From positions 35,180-99,179 of the forward strand of contig JAQBPB010000005.1 in NCBI GenBank assembly GCA_028287745.1: a DNA stretch of 64,000 bases, given 5' to 3'. Of this stretch, positions 44,322-52,950 are shown in pieces. The position numbers and the translations under genes are program-made. The notes beneath the pieces were generated by a model. It was not told where the DNA came from. It ran no database searches and saw only the letters and a program-made list of their open reading frames with translations. The first letter of the stretch is position 1. Each line of letters starts with the position of its first letter. This stretch comes from Chloroflexota bacterium. GTDB lineage: Bacteria > Chloroflexota > Chloroflexia > Chloroheliales > Chloroheliaceae.

Positions 44322-45218
44322 ATGCAACCACATGATTTGCAGATCAAGCCGGGGGCGGTCGTTCTAGCCAGGGATGGTTACGTAGGGACAGTGGACGAAG
44401 TGCTTCCCAACCCCGGTTCCGGCCAACCGGAGTATATTGTTACCGCGCCTAATCAGACCGGGGCGCGCTTGATGATCCCGGTCAGGCTGCTTGATACGAA
44501 TTCGCCGCCGGGCGAACTTTACCTACGGGATGTTTTCCAGTCAGTCTTACAGCAGTCTCAGACCGTTCCATCCGGGGTTGACCCGCGAATGTTGCTCTCA
44601 CAGGCGGCACACCCGACGGATTACCAGGCGAACAATTCCAGCCTGGGATCCAACAGCCGGTTAGTCGTGCCTATCATCGAGGAAAGGCTGATTGTTAATA
44701 AACGGACGGTCGAACTCGGGGCGGTGGAGCTTCGCAAAACGGTTGAGAATTTTCAGGACACCAGGCAGGTGCCGTTGACTTTCGACCAGTTGGATGTTGA
44801 GCGGGTTTCGGTTAACCGACCGCTTGAGGCTCCCGTGGAACCGCGCTATGAGGGAGATGTCCTGATTATTCCAATAATGGAAGAAGTGCTGGTTATTGAA
44901 AAGCGGTTGATGCTGACTGAAGAAGTCCGTATTCACAAGCGCCAGGTCGTCCAGGAGCAGGAAGTAAACGAAACCTTACGGCGCGAGCACGTGGAGGTGG
45001 TAATCCCGGACAATGGCCTGGTAACCGTTAACGACTTAAAGACACCGGCAGTAGTGGTGCCAGGACCGCATATCCCTTCAACCACGTCACCAGCGGCGGA
45101 TATGCCGGTCTATGCGCAGCCTACCATGCCCAATCCTATACCAACCTTCAAGCCCGACCGGGCCAATACGCTCGACCCTTCGAACAATGTTACCCGGATT
45201 AATCCGGATGGATTGTAA
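44322..45218 (+). CDS. second DUF2382 (YsnF-type) protein
   Basis: A 298-residue paralogue of the preceding gene. I use the ATG at 44322 (MQPHDLQIKPGAVVL) with GAGGAG 7 bases before it; an in-frame GTG at 44307 would overlap the ribosome binding site. An N-terminal PRC-like barrel (about 5-65, GAVVLARDGYVGTVDEVLP) is followed by two DUF2382 halves: VVPIIEERLIVNKRTVELGA at about 115-135 and LIIPIMEEVLVIEKRLML at about 185-205. The tail is Pro/Thr-rich and disordered, without the C-terminal barrel of its neighbour. A strong bidirectional terminator follows. Confidence 0.87.
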   Translation: MQPHDLQIKPGAVVLARDGYVGTVDEVLPNPGSGQPEYIVTAPNQTGARLMIPVRLLDTNSPPGELYLRDVFQSVLQQSQTVPSGVDPRMLLSQAAHPTDYQANNSSLGSNSRLVVPIIEERLIVNKRTVELGAVELRKTVENFQDTRQVPLTFDQLDVERVSVNRPLEAPVEPRYEGDVLIIPIMEEVLVIEKRLMLTEEVRIHKRQVVQEQEVNETLRREHVEVVIPDNGLVTVNDLKTPAVVVPGPHIPSTTSPAADMPVYAQPTMPNPIPTFKPDRANTLDPSNNVTRINPDGL

Positions 45219-45223
45219 ATAAT

Positions 45224-45264
45224 AAAAAGGCCCGCCTTTCGGAACTTGAAAGGCGGGCCTTTTT
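45224..45264. terminator. bidirectional rho-independent terminator
   Basis: A 17-bp perfect stem AAAAAGGCCCGCCTTTC (45224-45240), loop GGAACTT, GAAAGGCGGGCCTTTTT (45248-45264) has T tracts in both directions. It ends the DUF2382 gene on the plus strand and the convergent secreted-protein gene on the minus strand. Confidence 0.93.
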
Positions 45265-45276
45265 ATTTAATGCTAA

Positions 45277-46014
45277 CTAGCGTTTGCCGAATTTACCCTG
45301 TCCGGTGAACCTGGCATTGACCAGCTTTTCAACCTGGTCGACCGCCGCCTGGTAGCGGGTATCGGCCTGGGCCTGGGTCAGCTTGCCGTCCTTGACGCGG
45401 GTATCCAGGTCGGCCTTGATAGACGCCAGGACAGCGTCTTTAACGGTTTTGATGTCTACCTTCTTGTCAGTGGCGACATCGGCAATTGACTTACCGGCTT
45501 TGAGCTGAGTCTGAAGCTCGGCTGTGGTCAGGTTCAAAGCTTTAGCGGCAGCCTCAAAGGCTCCTTTTTCCCCTAAGCTGTACCCATAAGCTCCGGACCG
45601 CCCGTCTTTGCCCGGGTGAGCGCCGCGGTTGCCTTTTATGTCCTTTCCAAAGAAACCGCCAGTGTAACCACTTTTCGCGTTCTCTTTGATTTTGTCGGCC
45701 TGGGCCTGGGTCAGTTTGCCGTCTTTAACGGCCTGGTCAACCGTGGCATTGACTGCGTTGGTGTAGGCCGAGTCTAACCTGGCTTCGTCAACACCCAGTT
45801 GGCCCGCGAAGTTCTTTTTGAACTCCTGGGCTAGTTGACTCTGGTCAGCCTTACTGGTTTTTGGGGCCGGTGTGGTGCCTGGCGCTGGCGTGGTAGTGCT
45901 ATCGGCTGCTTTAACCACCGGCTGGCCGAAATTCACTACCGCGAAACTGGCAACCAGGGCGACTGCGACAATAGCTAATACTATTTTAGAAATAAGCTGC
46001 TTTGTGAGCTTCAA
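45277..46014 (-). CDS. secreted or membrane-tethered Ala/Lys-rich helical protein
   Basis: A 245-residue protein of unknown function. I use the TTG at 46014, giving MKLTKQLISKIVLAIV, because AAAGGAAG lies 8 bases in front; an upstream in-frame GTG at 46035 would bury that site. Signal sequence: LISKIVLAIVAVALVASFAVV, then a Thr/Pro linker, then the mature helical part. The motif DGKLTQAQAD occurs twice (about residues 100-110 and 215-225), the mark of a tandem DUF2680-like repeat. The middle has a Gly-rich stretch (GGFFGKDIKGNRGAHPGKDG). It may be a surface or stress protein. Confidence 0.75.
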   Translation of the reverse strand: MKLTKQLISKIVLAIVAVALVASFAVVNFGQPVVKAADSTTTPAPGTTPAPKTSKADQSQLAQEFKKNFAGQLGVDEARLDSAYTNAVNATVDQAVKDGKLTQAQADKIKENAKSGYTGGFFGKDIKGNRGAHPGKDGRSGAYGYSLGEKGAFEAAAKALNLTTAELQTQLKAGKSIADVATDKKVDIKTVKDAVLASIKADLDTRVKDGKLTQAQADTRYQAAVDQVEKLVNARFTGQGKFGKR

Positions 46015-46329
46015 TTCCAGTACTTCCTTTCTCACATACCTTCATTCTTGCTGGGTTATACGTGGTGCAAAAGGTAAAAAAACCCCTATTACAACCTTTT
46101 GTTATATTAGCATTTATTTGTAAGGTTTTAGTTACATAAACAAAGAGATTCTTAAAGGTTTGTTAAAGAAAATTCCCAAATGTAAAATAAATGTAAAGCG
46201 GTCTGGGTTTGACGGCCTTTTAGGGGTTGTGTATAGTTCAAGCATGTTAGACACTGCTTAACCATATTTGTTTTGAAATATTAAGATCCAAGGATCATTG
46301 ATCCTAAATCATAAGGAAGGACAGCCGTA
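46015..46329. other. divergent promoter region between secreted protein and carboxypeptidase genes
   Basis: No gene here. The AT-rich part (46070-46200) should hold the promoter for the minus-strand secreted protein; the plus-strand promoter is listed separately. GGAAGGA at 46315-46321 is the ribosome binding site of the peptidase. Confidence 0.5.
46209..46237 (+). promoter_or_regulatory. sigma-70 type promoter of the M14 peptidase gene
   Basis: TTGACG (46209-46214), 17-base spacer, TATAGT (46232-46237). Both boxes are close to consensus and the spacing is ideal. The start codon lies about 90 bases downstream. Confidence 0.7.
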
Positions 46330-48057
46330 ATGACGGAGAAATCTCCACCTGCTCTTGATTTTTCTCAGTATTTGACCTATGAGAAAATGACTGACGCTCT
46401 GAAACAACTGGCCGAAACTTACCCGAACCTGGCCCGTCTCGACTCCATCGGCAAAAGCCACGAAGGCCGCGACCTCTGGTTGATGACGATAACCAATTTC
46501 CAGACCGGCAAAGACACCGACAAACCGGCCTACTGGATTGATGGCAATATTCACGCCGCTGAAATCACCGGCTCGGCTACCGCGCTTTACACCATCCAGT
46601 ATTTGCTGGAAAACTACGGGCGCAATGACGAGGCCACTTCAGACCCGAACCTGGCAATGGTTAATACCCTGCTGGATACCCGGACCTTTTACATCATGCC
46701 ACGCCATACTCCCGACGGTGCGGAGCGCGTTCTGACCACGCCTCACCGCTTGCGCAGCAGCACCCGCCCTTATCCGCTGGACGAAGACCGTGATGGCCTG
46801 ACGCCCCAGGACCTGGACAATGACGGGGTTATCCGCCAGATGCGCATTAAAGACTCCGGCGGCGACTGGAAGATTAGCCAGATTGACCCGCGCGTGTTGA
46901 TCAAACGCCAGCCTGAAGATTTAACCGGGACTTTCTACCGGGTCTACACCGAAGGAACCGTCCGTAACTATGACGGCTTTATCCTGAAAATCCCGCCTAT
47001 CAAGGAAGGTCTGGACTTAAACCGTAACTACCCTTATGACTGGACCCCTGACAACGAGCAGCCCGGTGCTGGACCTTACCCGCTGTCCGAGCCGGAAACT
47101 CGCGCAATCGTGGCTTTCTGGGCCGAACACCGCAACATCACCGGTTCTCAGAGCTATCATACTTTTAGCGGGGTAATCTTGCGGCCGTACAGCGGCAAGC
47201 CTGACGATGCTTTCTCCCTGCACGACCTGGAATTCTACAAGTTGATGGGCCGGCGCGGCCTGGAATATACCGGCTACCCGGACGCCAGCATCTATCACAA
47301 TTTCCGCTACAGCCCTAAATCCGTCTTGCACGGCGCTTTCCTGGACTGGGCCTACGAACAACAGGGCGTCTTTAGCATCAGCACCGAACTGTGGGATGTA
47401 ATTAAGCTGGCCGGTATCGAAAGCCGCGACTTCATTGAATTCCTGATGAAAAAGCGCAGTGAAGAGGATGAACTAAAAGTCTTCCACTGGATGATAGAAA
47501 ATCTCCCCGGCAGTTTCAAGGATTGGGAAGAGATTGAGCATCCTCAGCTTGGTAAGGTCGAGGTTGGCGGTTGGAATTACGTCTATAGCTGGCAGAACCC
47601 GCCGCCCGGTTCGCAGTTCTTAAAGGATGTAATGCACTCCAACATGCTGTTCTCGCTGGCCTGCTGCAGCATGTCACCGCTGCTGACTATGCCGGTTCTA
47701 AACCTGGAAAAAGTTGGCGAAAACATCTACAAAGTTATTGTCGTGGTTGAGAACACCGGGTTCTTGCCGACCTACGTCAGCCAGAAAGCCCTTGAGCGCA
47801 AGATGTTGAAGCCGCTGACGGTTAGCCTGCTGACCATGGAAGGGGTTGAAATAATCTCGGGCGAGAAGAAGGTCGAATTACCGCACCTGGAAGGCCGTTC
47901 AAACAAGCAAAGTATGAACCTTTTCAGCAGTGGGTACCCCAGTGATGATCGGGCTAAAGTAGAATGGATTGTCCAGGCTCATCCCGGTTCCCGGATCGTG
48001 GTTGAAGCCAGCGTCGAACGTGGCGGGGTGGTCCGCCGCGAGGAACCGGTCAAGTAA
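46330..48057 (+). CDS. M14-family zinc carboxypeptidase
   Basis: A 575-residue metallocarboxypeptidase. The zinc ligands are His and Glu in DGNIHAAEITGSA (about 74-79) and His in SQSYHTFSGV (about 276-280); the substrate-binding RNYPYDW is at about 236-242 and the catalytic Glu lies in ISTELWDV (about 352). The insertion LDEDRDGLTPQDLDNDG (about 150-166) looks like a calcium-binding Asp loop found in this subgroup. A C-terminal beta domain (about 450-575) follows. No signal peptide is visible, so location is uncertain. It has its own promoter and terminator. Confidence 0.9.
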   Translation: MTEKSPPALDFSQYLTYEKMTDALKQLAETYPNLARLDSIGKSHEGRDLWLMTITNFQTGKDTDKPAYWIDGNIHAAEITGSATALYTIQYLLENYGRNDEATSDPNLAMVNTLLDTRTFYIMPRHTPDGAERVLTTPHRLRSSTRPYPLDEDRDGLTPQDLDNDGVIRQMRIKDSGGDWKISQIDPRVLIKRQPEDLTGTFYRVYTEGTVRNYDGFILKIPPIKEGLDLNRNYPYDWTPDNEQPGAGPYPLSEPETRAIVAFWAEHRNITGSQSYHTFSGVILRPYSGKPDDAFSLHDLEFYKLMGRRGLEYTGYPDASIYHNFRYSPKSVLHGAFLDWAYEQQGVFSISTELWDVIKLAGIESRDFIEFLMKKRSEEDELKVFHWMIENLPGSFKDWEEIEHPQLGKVEVGGWNYVYSWQNPPPGSQFLKDVMHSNMLFSLACCSMSPLLTMPVLNLEKVGENIYKVIVVVENTGFLPTYVSQKALERKMLKPLTVSLLTMEGVEIISGEKKVELPHLEGRSNKQSMNLFSSGYPSDDRAKVEWIVQAHPGSRIVVEASVERGGVVRREEPVK

Positions 48058-48079
48058 TTAGCCTCGGATTGTGTTACCG

Positions 48080-48113
48080 GGCCGGGCGGCTATAATAACC
48101 GCCCGGCCTTTTT
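48080..48113 (+). terminator. rho-independent terminator of the M14 peptidase gene
   Basis: GGCCGGGCGG (48080-48089), loop of 9 bases, CCGCCCGGCC (48099-48108), followed by TTTTT. Confidence 0.92.
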
Positions 48114-48186
48114 ATCCCCCTTTAAATGTTATCCACAATTGCCTGTCGCCCCGGCCATACCCTATTTAGTATATATACCAATCAGG

Positions 48187-48202
48187 TGGCACAATCTTTG
48201 CA
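48187..48202 (+). promoter_or_regulatory. sequence matching the sigma-54 (-24/-12) consensus
   Basis: TGGCAC (48187-48192), five bases AATCT, TTGCA (48198-48202) fits TGGCAC-N5-TTGCA exactly, 112 bases before the next start. Whether this organism encodes sigma-54 is not shown in the window; the group suspected here is not known for it, so chance is a real alternative. Confidence 0.3.
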
Positions 48203-48313
48203 TTAGATTTTGCAGATTATTAGTGTTCAGTTAAACACTGGGATGGTAGAGAATAAAAAAAGAGGTTTTCCGGTATAACCCCTTTTAAAATAAAGGTTAG
48301 GAGCGTTGGCAGT

Positions 48314-49198
48314 ATGAAGACAATTTTGGGACTCCTGGGAATAGTTGCGGTGGCTTTTTTGGCGGTACTGGCCTGGAACTGGTGGGCCGGTAACAATACC
48401 CAGCTCAGCGTAATTTACCCGGCAGAAAACGCGGAATTAGCCGGGAATACGGTCCCGGTGCGTCTGTCGGCCAGCCCGGGCCTGCGTGATAAATTAACTT
48501 CATCGAACAGCCAAGTTGAGATTGTTACCTACCTGGATGGTAAAGAAGTAGCACGGGGTAAGAACCTGGAATACAATTTGACCTCTGTTCCGCCCGGCGA
48601 ACACCGGCTGGAAATCGCCCTTTCCGACAAGACAAGTACCAACGGGGTCAGCTTGAGTGTCGTGCCTAAACCGGTTTCGTTTACCCTGGGCGGCGGTTCC
48701 GGGGCAGCAAACCCATTGCCCCCGGCTTCCAATAGCCTCAACGGGGTCTACGGCAACCAACCTACCGCGCCTGATTCAAATATTGCCGCGCCGGTCGCCA
48801 CGGCTGCCCCTGACACCAACCCCGTCCCGGCGGCCCCCGTGGCGACTCAGGCTCCGGTCCAGGTTCCGGCCTCCGGCAATGGCGGTGGGGCCAGGGTTGG
48901 TGCCATTGCTCAACCGGCCGGAGAGTCCCTGGCTGCCAGTAATGCGGCAGTCCATCCCGGCGCAGCCAGCGAACCAGCTCGGCAAGCCGCCCTGGCCGGT
49001 AATCAGACCAGCCTGCCCGTAGCATCCACTCAGCCCAATTCACAGGCGGTGATTTCGGCCGAAACCAGCAAGCCGGTCAACCCCGAAAGCCCGATGTCGG
49101 GCGTCTTCCGGGGCATCTTTGCCTTTTACATAGCGGGTTTCATTGTGGGCCTGGCGGTTATCCTGTTTCTCAAACACCGTCAGGGAAACGTGCTTTAA
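48314..49198 (+). CDS. Ig-like extracellular protein with N- and C-terminal membrane helices
   Basis: A 294-residue protein of unknown function. Residues 1-25 form an N-terminal membrane helix (TILGLLGIVAVAFLAVLAW). Residues about 32-120 are a beta-rich, Ig-like domain (LSVIYPAENAELAGNTVPVR... EHRLEIALSD). A long Ala/Pro/Thr-rich spacer (about 125-255) leads to a second helix (GIFAFYIAGFIVGLAVILFL) and a short basic tail. It resembles surface proteins held at both ends. The terminator directly behind makes it a single-gene unit. Confidence 0.75.
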   Translation: MKTILGLLGIVAVAFLAVLAWNWWAGNNTQLSVIYPAENAELAGNTVPVRLSASPGLRDKLTSSNSQVEIVTYLDGKEVARGKNLEYNLTSVPPGEHRLEIALSDKTSTNGVSLSVVPKPVSFTLGGGSGAANPLPPASNSLNGVYGNQPTAPDSNIAAPVATAAPDTNPVPAAPVATQAPVQVPASGNGGGARVGAIAQPAGESLAASNAAVHPGAASEPARQAALAGNQTSLPVASTQPNSQAVISAETSKPVNPESPMSGVFRGIFAFYIAGFIVGLAVILFLKHRQGNVL

Positions 49199-49214
49199 CC
49201 TGAAAACTTACGCC

Positions 49215-49254
49215 GCCGGTCTATCTCTAGAAAGAGGTAGACCGGCTTTTTATT
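49215..49254 (+). terminator. rho-independent terminator
   Basis: GCCGGTCTATCTCT (49215-49228) pairs with AGAGGTAGACCGGC (49233-49246) with a single G-T wobble, then TTTTTATT. It ends the Ig-like gene. Confidence 0.88.
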
Positions 49255-49451
49255 GAACCCACCGGACAAGTTACTACCGGGTATACCGCAACGAGGTAAG
49301 TACACGAATAGGGTTAAAACCTGGGCAAGAGGCGCTACTCAAAAAGAACATAACAAAGTACTGCTCTCTGTCACATTCTTTTTGAATATCTATAAGACAC
49401 TATTAACTCAAATTAACCGTAAGAGGGTTTTCCAAAACCGGAAGATGCCTA

Positions 49452-50174
49452 CTAATTTCTATCTGTAATAAGCTTCTTGATAAAGTAATCCCCGGCCAGT
49501 TCAACACTGGAAGAAGTGATGTAATAGAGGGCCAGGCCGCTATGCGCGCGTTTCCGGCTTACCAGGGCCAACAGGAAGCCTGCCAGGGGCGCCCAGGCCA
49601 CCCAGGTTTCCATCCGGCGCGCCCAGGTTGGGGATGACTCTTTCAGATAGTATATATCTAGTGGTATGAGCTTTTGTTTTAAGATTAAAAGGACCATTTG
49701 AACGGCCGGTAGTACAAAATAACGGTCAGGCCTGGTCAAGTCTTTGAACCAAAGCATTCCGCCATCACTAAAGCGCTCATCATCCTTAATGGAAATTACG
49801 GCGGTGTTAACCAGTAGACCACTTAATAGCGGTAGGGTTGAAGCCAGGCAGCCGCTATTAAATGATATGCCTGATTCCTGGTACAGTCGTTTTATCTCAT
49901 TTCCCTTCTGGATTACCTGGTCCTGGGCCTGTTTTTGGCGGGGTTCCAGCCGGTATTTTTCATCGATTGCTTTTATAGCGGGAACCAGTTCTTCCAACTT
50001 TTTGGCATTAATTTTGATCTGGCGGCTGCCTATTATTTTCAGGGGAAGGAAAATCAGGTTCTGCAGGACTGCAATTAAAACAATTGCCAGAGCGGGCTTG
50101 CCAAAAGTAACGCGACTTATTCCAAGAATTGTCGTATTGACCGGATAGACTATCTTTTCCCAGTTCTTCCGCAT
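49452..50174 (-). CDS. YidC/Oxa1-family membrane insertase homologue, divergent
   Basis: A 240-residue integral membrane protein with about five helices and no large extracytoplasmic domain, as in Gram-positive type YidC. The start ATG at 50174 has GAGG just ahead of it; an upstream in-frame ATG at 50186 is possible. The family segments are visible: IAVLQNLIFLPLKIIGSRQI (helix 1), the charged cytoplasmic hairpin ELVPAIKAIDEKYRLEPRQK, then LYQESGISFNSGCLASTLPL. The arginine before LPL in helix 1, which forms the polar groove in YidC, is replaced by Asn (NLIFLPL). It is thus probably a paralogue with changed function, not the main insertase. Confidence 0.8.
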   Translation of the reverse strand: MRKNWEKIVYPVNTTILGISRVTFGKPALAIVLIAVLQNLIFLPLKIIGSRQIKINAKKLEELVPAIKAIDEKYRLEPRQKQAQDQVIQKGNEIKRLYQESGISFNSGCLASTLPLLSGLLVNTAVISIKDDERFSDGGMLWFKDLTRPDRYFVLPAVQMVLLILKQKLIPLDIYYLKESSPTWARRMETWVAWAPLAGFLLALVSRKRAHSGLALYYITSSSVELAGDYFIKKLITDRN

Positions 50175-50220
50175 AAAACACCTCATTTCTAAAACCCACT
50201 ATTGTGCCCGAGAAAAATCC

Positions 50221-51120
50221 TTATACAAACTGTAAAATAACTACTTCCGGCCGGGCATTAAAGCGTAACTTCATCCCGCTCATACCCAACCCTTTTCCGA
50301 CATACAACCGGATGCCGTTATAGGTGTACCAGCCCAGGGGGAACTCGCTGTGGTGATGCCCTTCCTTGAAAGTAATCCAGTTTAGCTTGCGGTGCAGGGG
50401 CGGCAGGGCCGGGTTGATCTGGCCGCCGTGAGTATGGCCGCTCAACATTACATGCGCAAAATTGGGTGGCAGGGCTTTGACTGTCTGCGGGTTATGGGTT
50501 AATACCAACAGCGGGCGCTCCCCGGAGGGTAGCTGGCCGGTTACACCCTGGATGTCCGGCTCGCCTTTGACCCAATCATCTATCCCGGCCAGCCAGTATT
50601 GCCCGCCTTTATAATCAAAAGGTTCGGCCTGGTTTATCAGCCATTTTACCCCGGCTTCTTCCAGCGCCCGCATTATACGAAGATATTCGCCGCGCCGTCC
50701 AAAATAGTCGTGGTTACCCAGGACACCAAAAATGGGTATACCCGCTCCCTTGATTACCCGGGCGATATCGGCCATTGCCGGGTTATAGCGGCCGTGGTCG
50801 AACATATCGCCGCCCAGCATTACCATGTCAGGTTTCTCGAGTAAGGTCCTTTCGACCGCGTGCCAGATAGTGTCGCTGGCGGGCCCCCGGTCCGGCAGGT
50901 GCAGGTCGCTAAAAAAGGCTACTTTAAAGCCTTTGAGGTGGTCGGATATTCCGGTCAATTCTTCTACGTGGACAACCGGGTGGCTTACTTCCAACCAGAA
51001 GGGTTCCACGAACCGGGCATAGGCCAGGGCCGGTAAGCCCAGAGTGGCCCCGGCTAAAGCCAGGTTTCGCCCCATCATACGTAAGTTGCTTGGTTTCTTG
51101 TTAGTTTGCGGTGTTTCCAA
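50221..51120 (-). CDS. YkuE-type membrane-associated metallophosphoesterase
   Basis: A 299-residue calcineurin-like phosphoesterase. An N-terminal hydrophobic stretch (about 15-35) could be a signal or anchor. The dinuclear metal motifs are all present: FFSDLHLPD (about 69-77), LGGDMFDHGRYN, GNHDYFGRR, LTHNPQ and SGHTHGGQINP. A lipid or cell-wall-linked phosphoester substrate is typical of YkuE-like enzymes, but not proven here. It lies about 35 bases upstream of the YidC-like gene on the same strand; the two may be cotranscribed. Confidence 0.9.
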   Translation of the reverse strand: METPQTNKKPSNLRMMGRNLALAGATLGLPALAYARFVEPFWLEVSHPVVHVEELTGISDHLKGFKVAFFSDLHLPDRGPASDTIWHAVERTLLEKPDMVMLGGDMFDHGRYNPAMADIARVIKGAGIPIFGVLGNHDYFGRRGEYLRIMRALEEAGVKWLINQAEPFDYKGGQYWLAGIDDWVKGEPDIQGVTGQLPSGERPLLVLTHNPQTVKALPPNFAHVMLSGHTHGGQINPALPPLHRKLNWITFKEGHHHSEFPLGWYTYNGIRLYVGKGLGMSGMKLRFNARPEVVILQFV

Positions 51121-51747
51121 AGTTACATCTTTTCTGCTAATTCAGGCGTTGTTGATAAGGCAGTAACGGTTTTTACTTTAACATTAAAAACCCGGTCAAT
51201 TATTATAACCTCAACCGGCCCCAGGAAGTTTCCTTACTAATCAGGCCCTAATCATACGCAAAAACCGGCTCTTCCACAAATCAGGTTTAAGGTTGGGCCG
51301 CTACAACTTTATCCAAAAATTTCAAGAAAGTTATCCGGTCCGGGATTGACAATGGTAAGAAAGCTGCTACAATTCCAGTAAGTAAGCTGTTTTTACGCAA
51401 CAACCAAAATAAGCTTCTGGCGGGCAAGCAAATTGCTCGCGGCAAAGTTTGCCAAACCAAGTCGTACGAAAAGCGGCCCCGACCGGCGTTTGAATAAATT
51501 CAGCGCAGGTCCCCCGTCGTTACCCGGCTGTAAAGCTGGCGCGGCGGGTCGCCGAAGAGTTCTGTTTTTGCCCGGCTGATGCGCAACTTTGTTACTGCCT
51601 ATTCTCCTCACAGTGAATTCCCGGTAGAGCAAAGCAAAGGTATCAGACTGGCCTATGTTCAGTCCGAGATAACCCTACCTGACTTTGAGGTAAGGTCTAT
51701 TGCTTTATGGTTTCGAGGGAGAAATCGGCTGGTCAGGAGAAAATAAA
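51121..51747 (+). other. promoter and long leader of the ABC ATPase gene
   Basis: The first 220 bases are the divergent promoter region for the phosphoesterase gene. From the promoter at 51346 a leader of about 370 bases runs to the GTG start at 51748. It contains GGCAAA-G-TTTGCC (51441-51453) and a GC-rich stretch with several complementary segments near 51510-51560. I do not recognise a riboswitch class. An in-frame TTG at 51700 exists but is less likely as start. Confidence 0.5.
51346..51373 (+). promoter_or_regulatory. sigma-70 type promoter of the ABC ATPase gene
   Basis: Perfect TTGACA (51346-51351), 16-base spacer, TACAAT (51368-51373). This is one of the best promoter matches in the window. 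Confidence 0.8.
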
Positions 51748-52887
51748 GTGGCTGGAGTAACTCTAGAACATATTACTAAACGCTTTGGTGACCTCGTCAC
51801 CGTTAAAGATTTGAACCTTGACATCAAGGACCAGGAATTCCTGGTGCTGGTTGGCCCTTCCGGTTGTGGTAAATCCACCACCTTGCGCATGATCGCCGGT
51901 CTGGAAGATATTTCCAGCGGTAACCTGTTAATCGCCGGCCGCCGGGTTAACGATGTCGCCCCGAAAGACCGCGACATCGCCATGGTCTTCCAGTCTTACG
52001 CGCTTTATCCCCACATGTCAGTCTATGATAATATGGCCTTTGGTCTGAAGCTGCGCCACACCCCGAAAGAGCAAATCAAGAAACGCGTCCAGGAAGCCGC
52101 CCAGATGCTGGAAATCGGCCACCTGTTGGACCGCAAGCCCAAACAACTCTCCGGTGGACAGCGCCAGCGCGTTGCCCTCGGTCGAGCCATTGTCCGCGAG
52201 CCCAAAGTCTTCTTGATGGACGAACCGCTCTCCAACCTGGATGCCAAGCTTCGCGTACAGACCCGCACCCAGATTTCCAAATTGCATCAGCGCCTGCAGA
52301 CCACCGTTATCTATGTAACCCACGACCAGACCGAAGCCATGACCATGGCCGACCGCATCGTGGTACTCAAGGACGGTATCCTGCAGCAGGAGCCCAGCAG
52401 CCCGCAAGAGCTGTATGACCACCCGGATAACATGTTCGTAGCCGGGTTTATCGGTTCCCCGCCGATGAACTTCTTTGACGCCACTATTACCGGCACCGGT
52501 GAGAACCTGACATTGGACGCCGGAACTGTCAAAGTCAGCGTACCTCCAATGTACAACCGTGACCTGGCCGCTTATGTTGGCAAAGAAGTTGTCTTTGGTA
52601 TCCGGCCGGAGCATATCAGTGATGCTCGCTTTACCCCTTCCCACATCAATGCCAGTAACAAAGTTACCGTAAATATTGAAGTGGTTGAGCCGATGGGTAG
52701 TGAAGTGTACATCTACCTTTCCAGCGGTAATCACTCCTTCCAGTGCCGGGTCGACTCCCGGACCCGCGTCCGCCCGAACGACCAGCTTGAAGTGGTCTTC
52801 GACACCGATCACCTGCACATCTTTGACAAGCAGACTCAGGTATCGGCCCTGAAGCGGACCAATATCGAACGGCCAAACCGCGCCTAA
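51748..52887 (+). CDS. MalK/UgpC/MsmK-type sugar ABC transporter ATPase
   Basis: A 379-residue ATPase that powers sugar importers. Walker A is GPSGCGKST, the Q-loop FQSYALYPHM, the signature LSGGQRQRVALGRA, Walker B VFLMDEPLSNLD and the switch VTHDQTEA. A C-terminal regulatory TOBE/OB domain (about 245-379) identifies the multi-sugar MalK subgroup. I use the GTG at 51748 with AGGAG 8 bases ahead; the TTG at 51700 has no such site. It stands alone, without permeases or binding protein, so it is likely a shared ATPase for several importers, including the one at 13.7-17.1 kb, which lacks its own. Confidence 0.93.
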   Translation: MAGVTLEHITKRFGDLVTVKDLNLDIKDQEFLVLVGPSGCGKSTTLRMIAGLEDISSGNLLIAGRRVNDVAPKDRDIAMVFQSYALYPHMSVYDNMAFGLKLRHTPKEQIKKRVQEAAQMLEIGHLLDRKPKQLSGGQRQRVALGRAIVREPKVFLMDEPLSNLDAKLRVQTRTQISKLHQRLQTTVIYVTHDQTEAMTMADRIVVLKDGILQQEPSSPQELYDHPDNMFVAGFIGSPPMNFFDATITGTGENLTLDAGTVKVSVPPMYNRDLAAYVGKEVVFGIRPEHISDARFTPSHINASNKVTVNIEVVEPMGSEVYIYLSSGNHSFQCRVDSRTRVRPNDQLEVVFDTDHLHIFDKQTQVSALKRTNIERPNRA

Positions 52888-52916
52888 TTCCTAACAATCT
52901 CTTCTCTTAAAAAATA

Positions 52917-52950
52917 GCACCTACCGGCTTAGCCGGTAGGTGCTTCTTTA
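52917..52950. terminator. rho-independent terminator behind the ABC ATPase gene
   Basis: GCACCTACCGGC (52917-52928), loop TTA, GCCGGTAGGTGC (52932-52943), then TTCTTTA. The opposite side has AAAATA, so it could also act weakly on the minus strand. Confidence 0.88.

Noticed and set aside
51374..51747. c-di-AMP or other known riboswitch, 6S RNA, SRP RNA or RNase P RNA in the ABC ATPase leader
   Set aside because: I looked for the conserved core sequences of these RNAs and found none; only short hairpins are visible.
52018..52818. 266-residue reading frame on the minus strand
   Set aside because: It is antisense to the conserved ABC ATPase gene, whose motifs explain the sequence fully.
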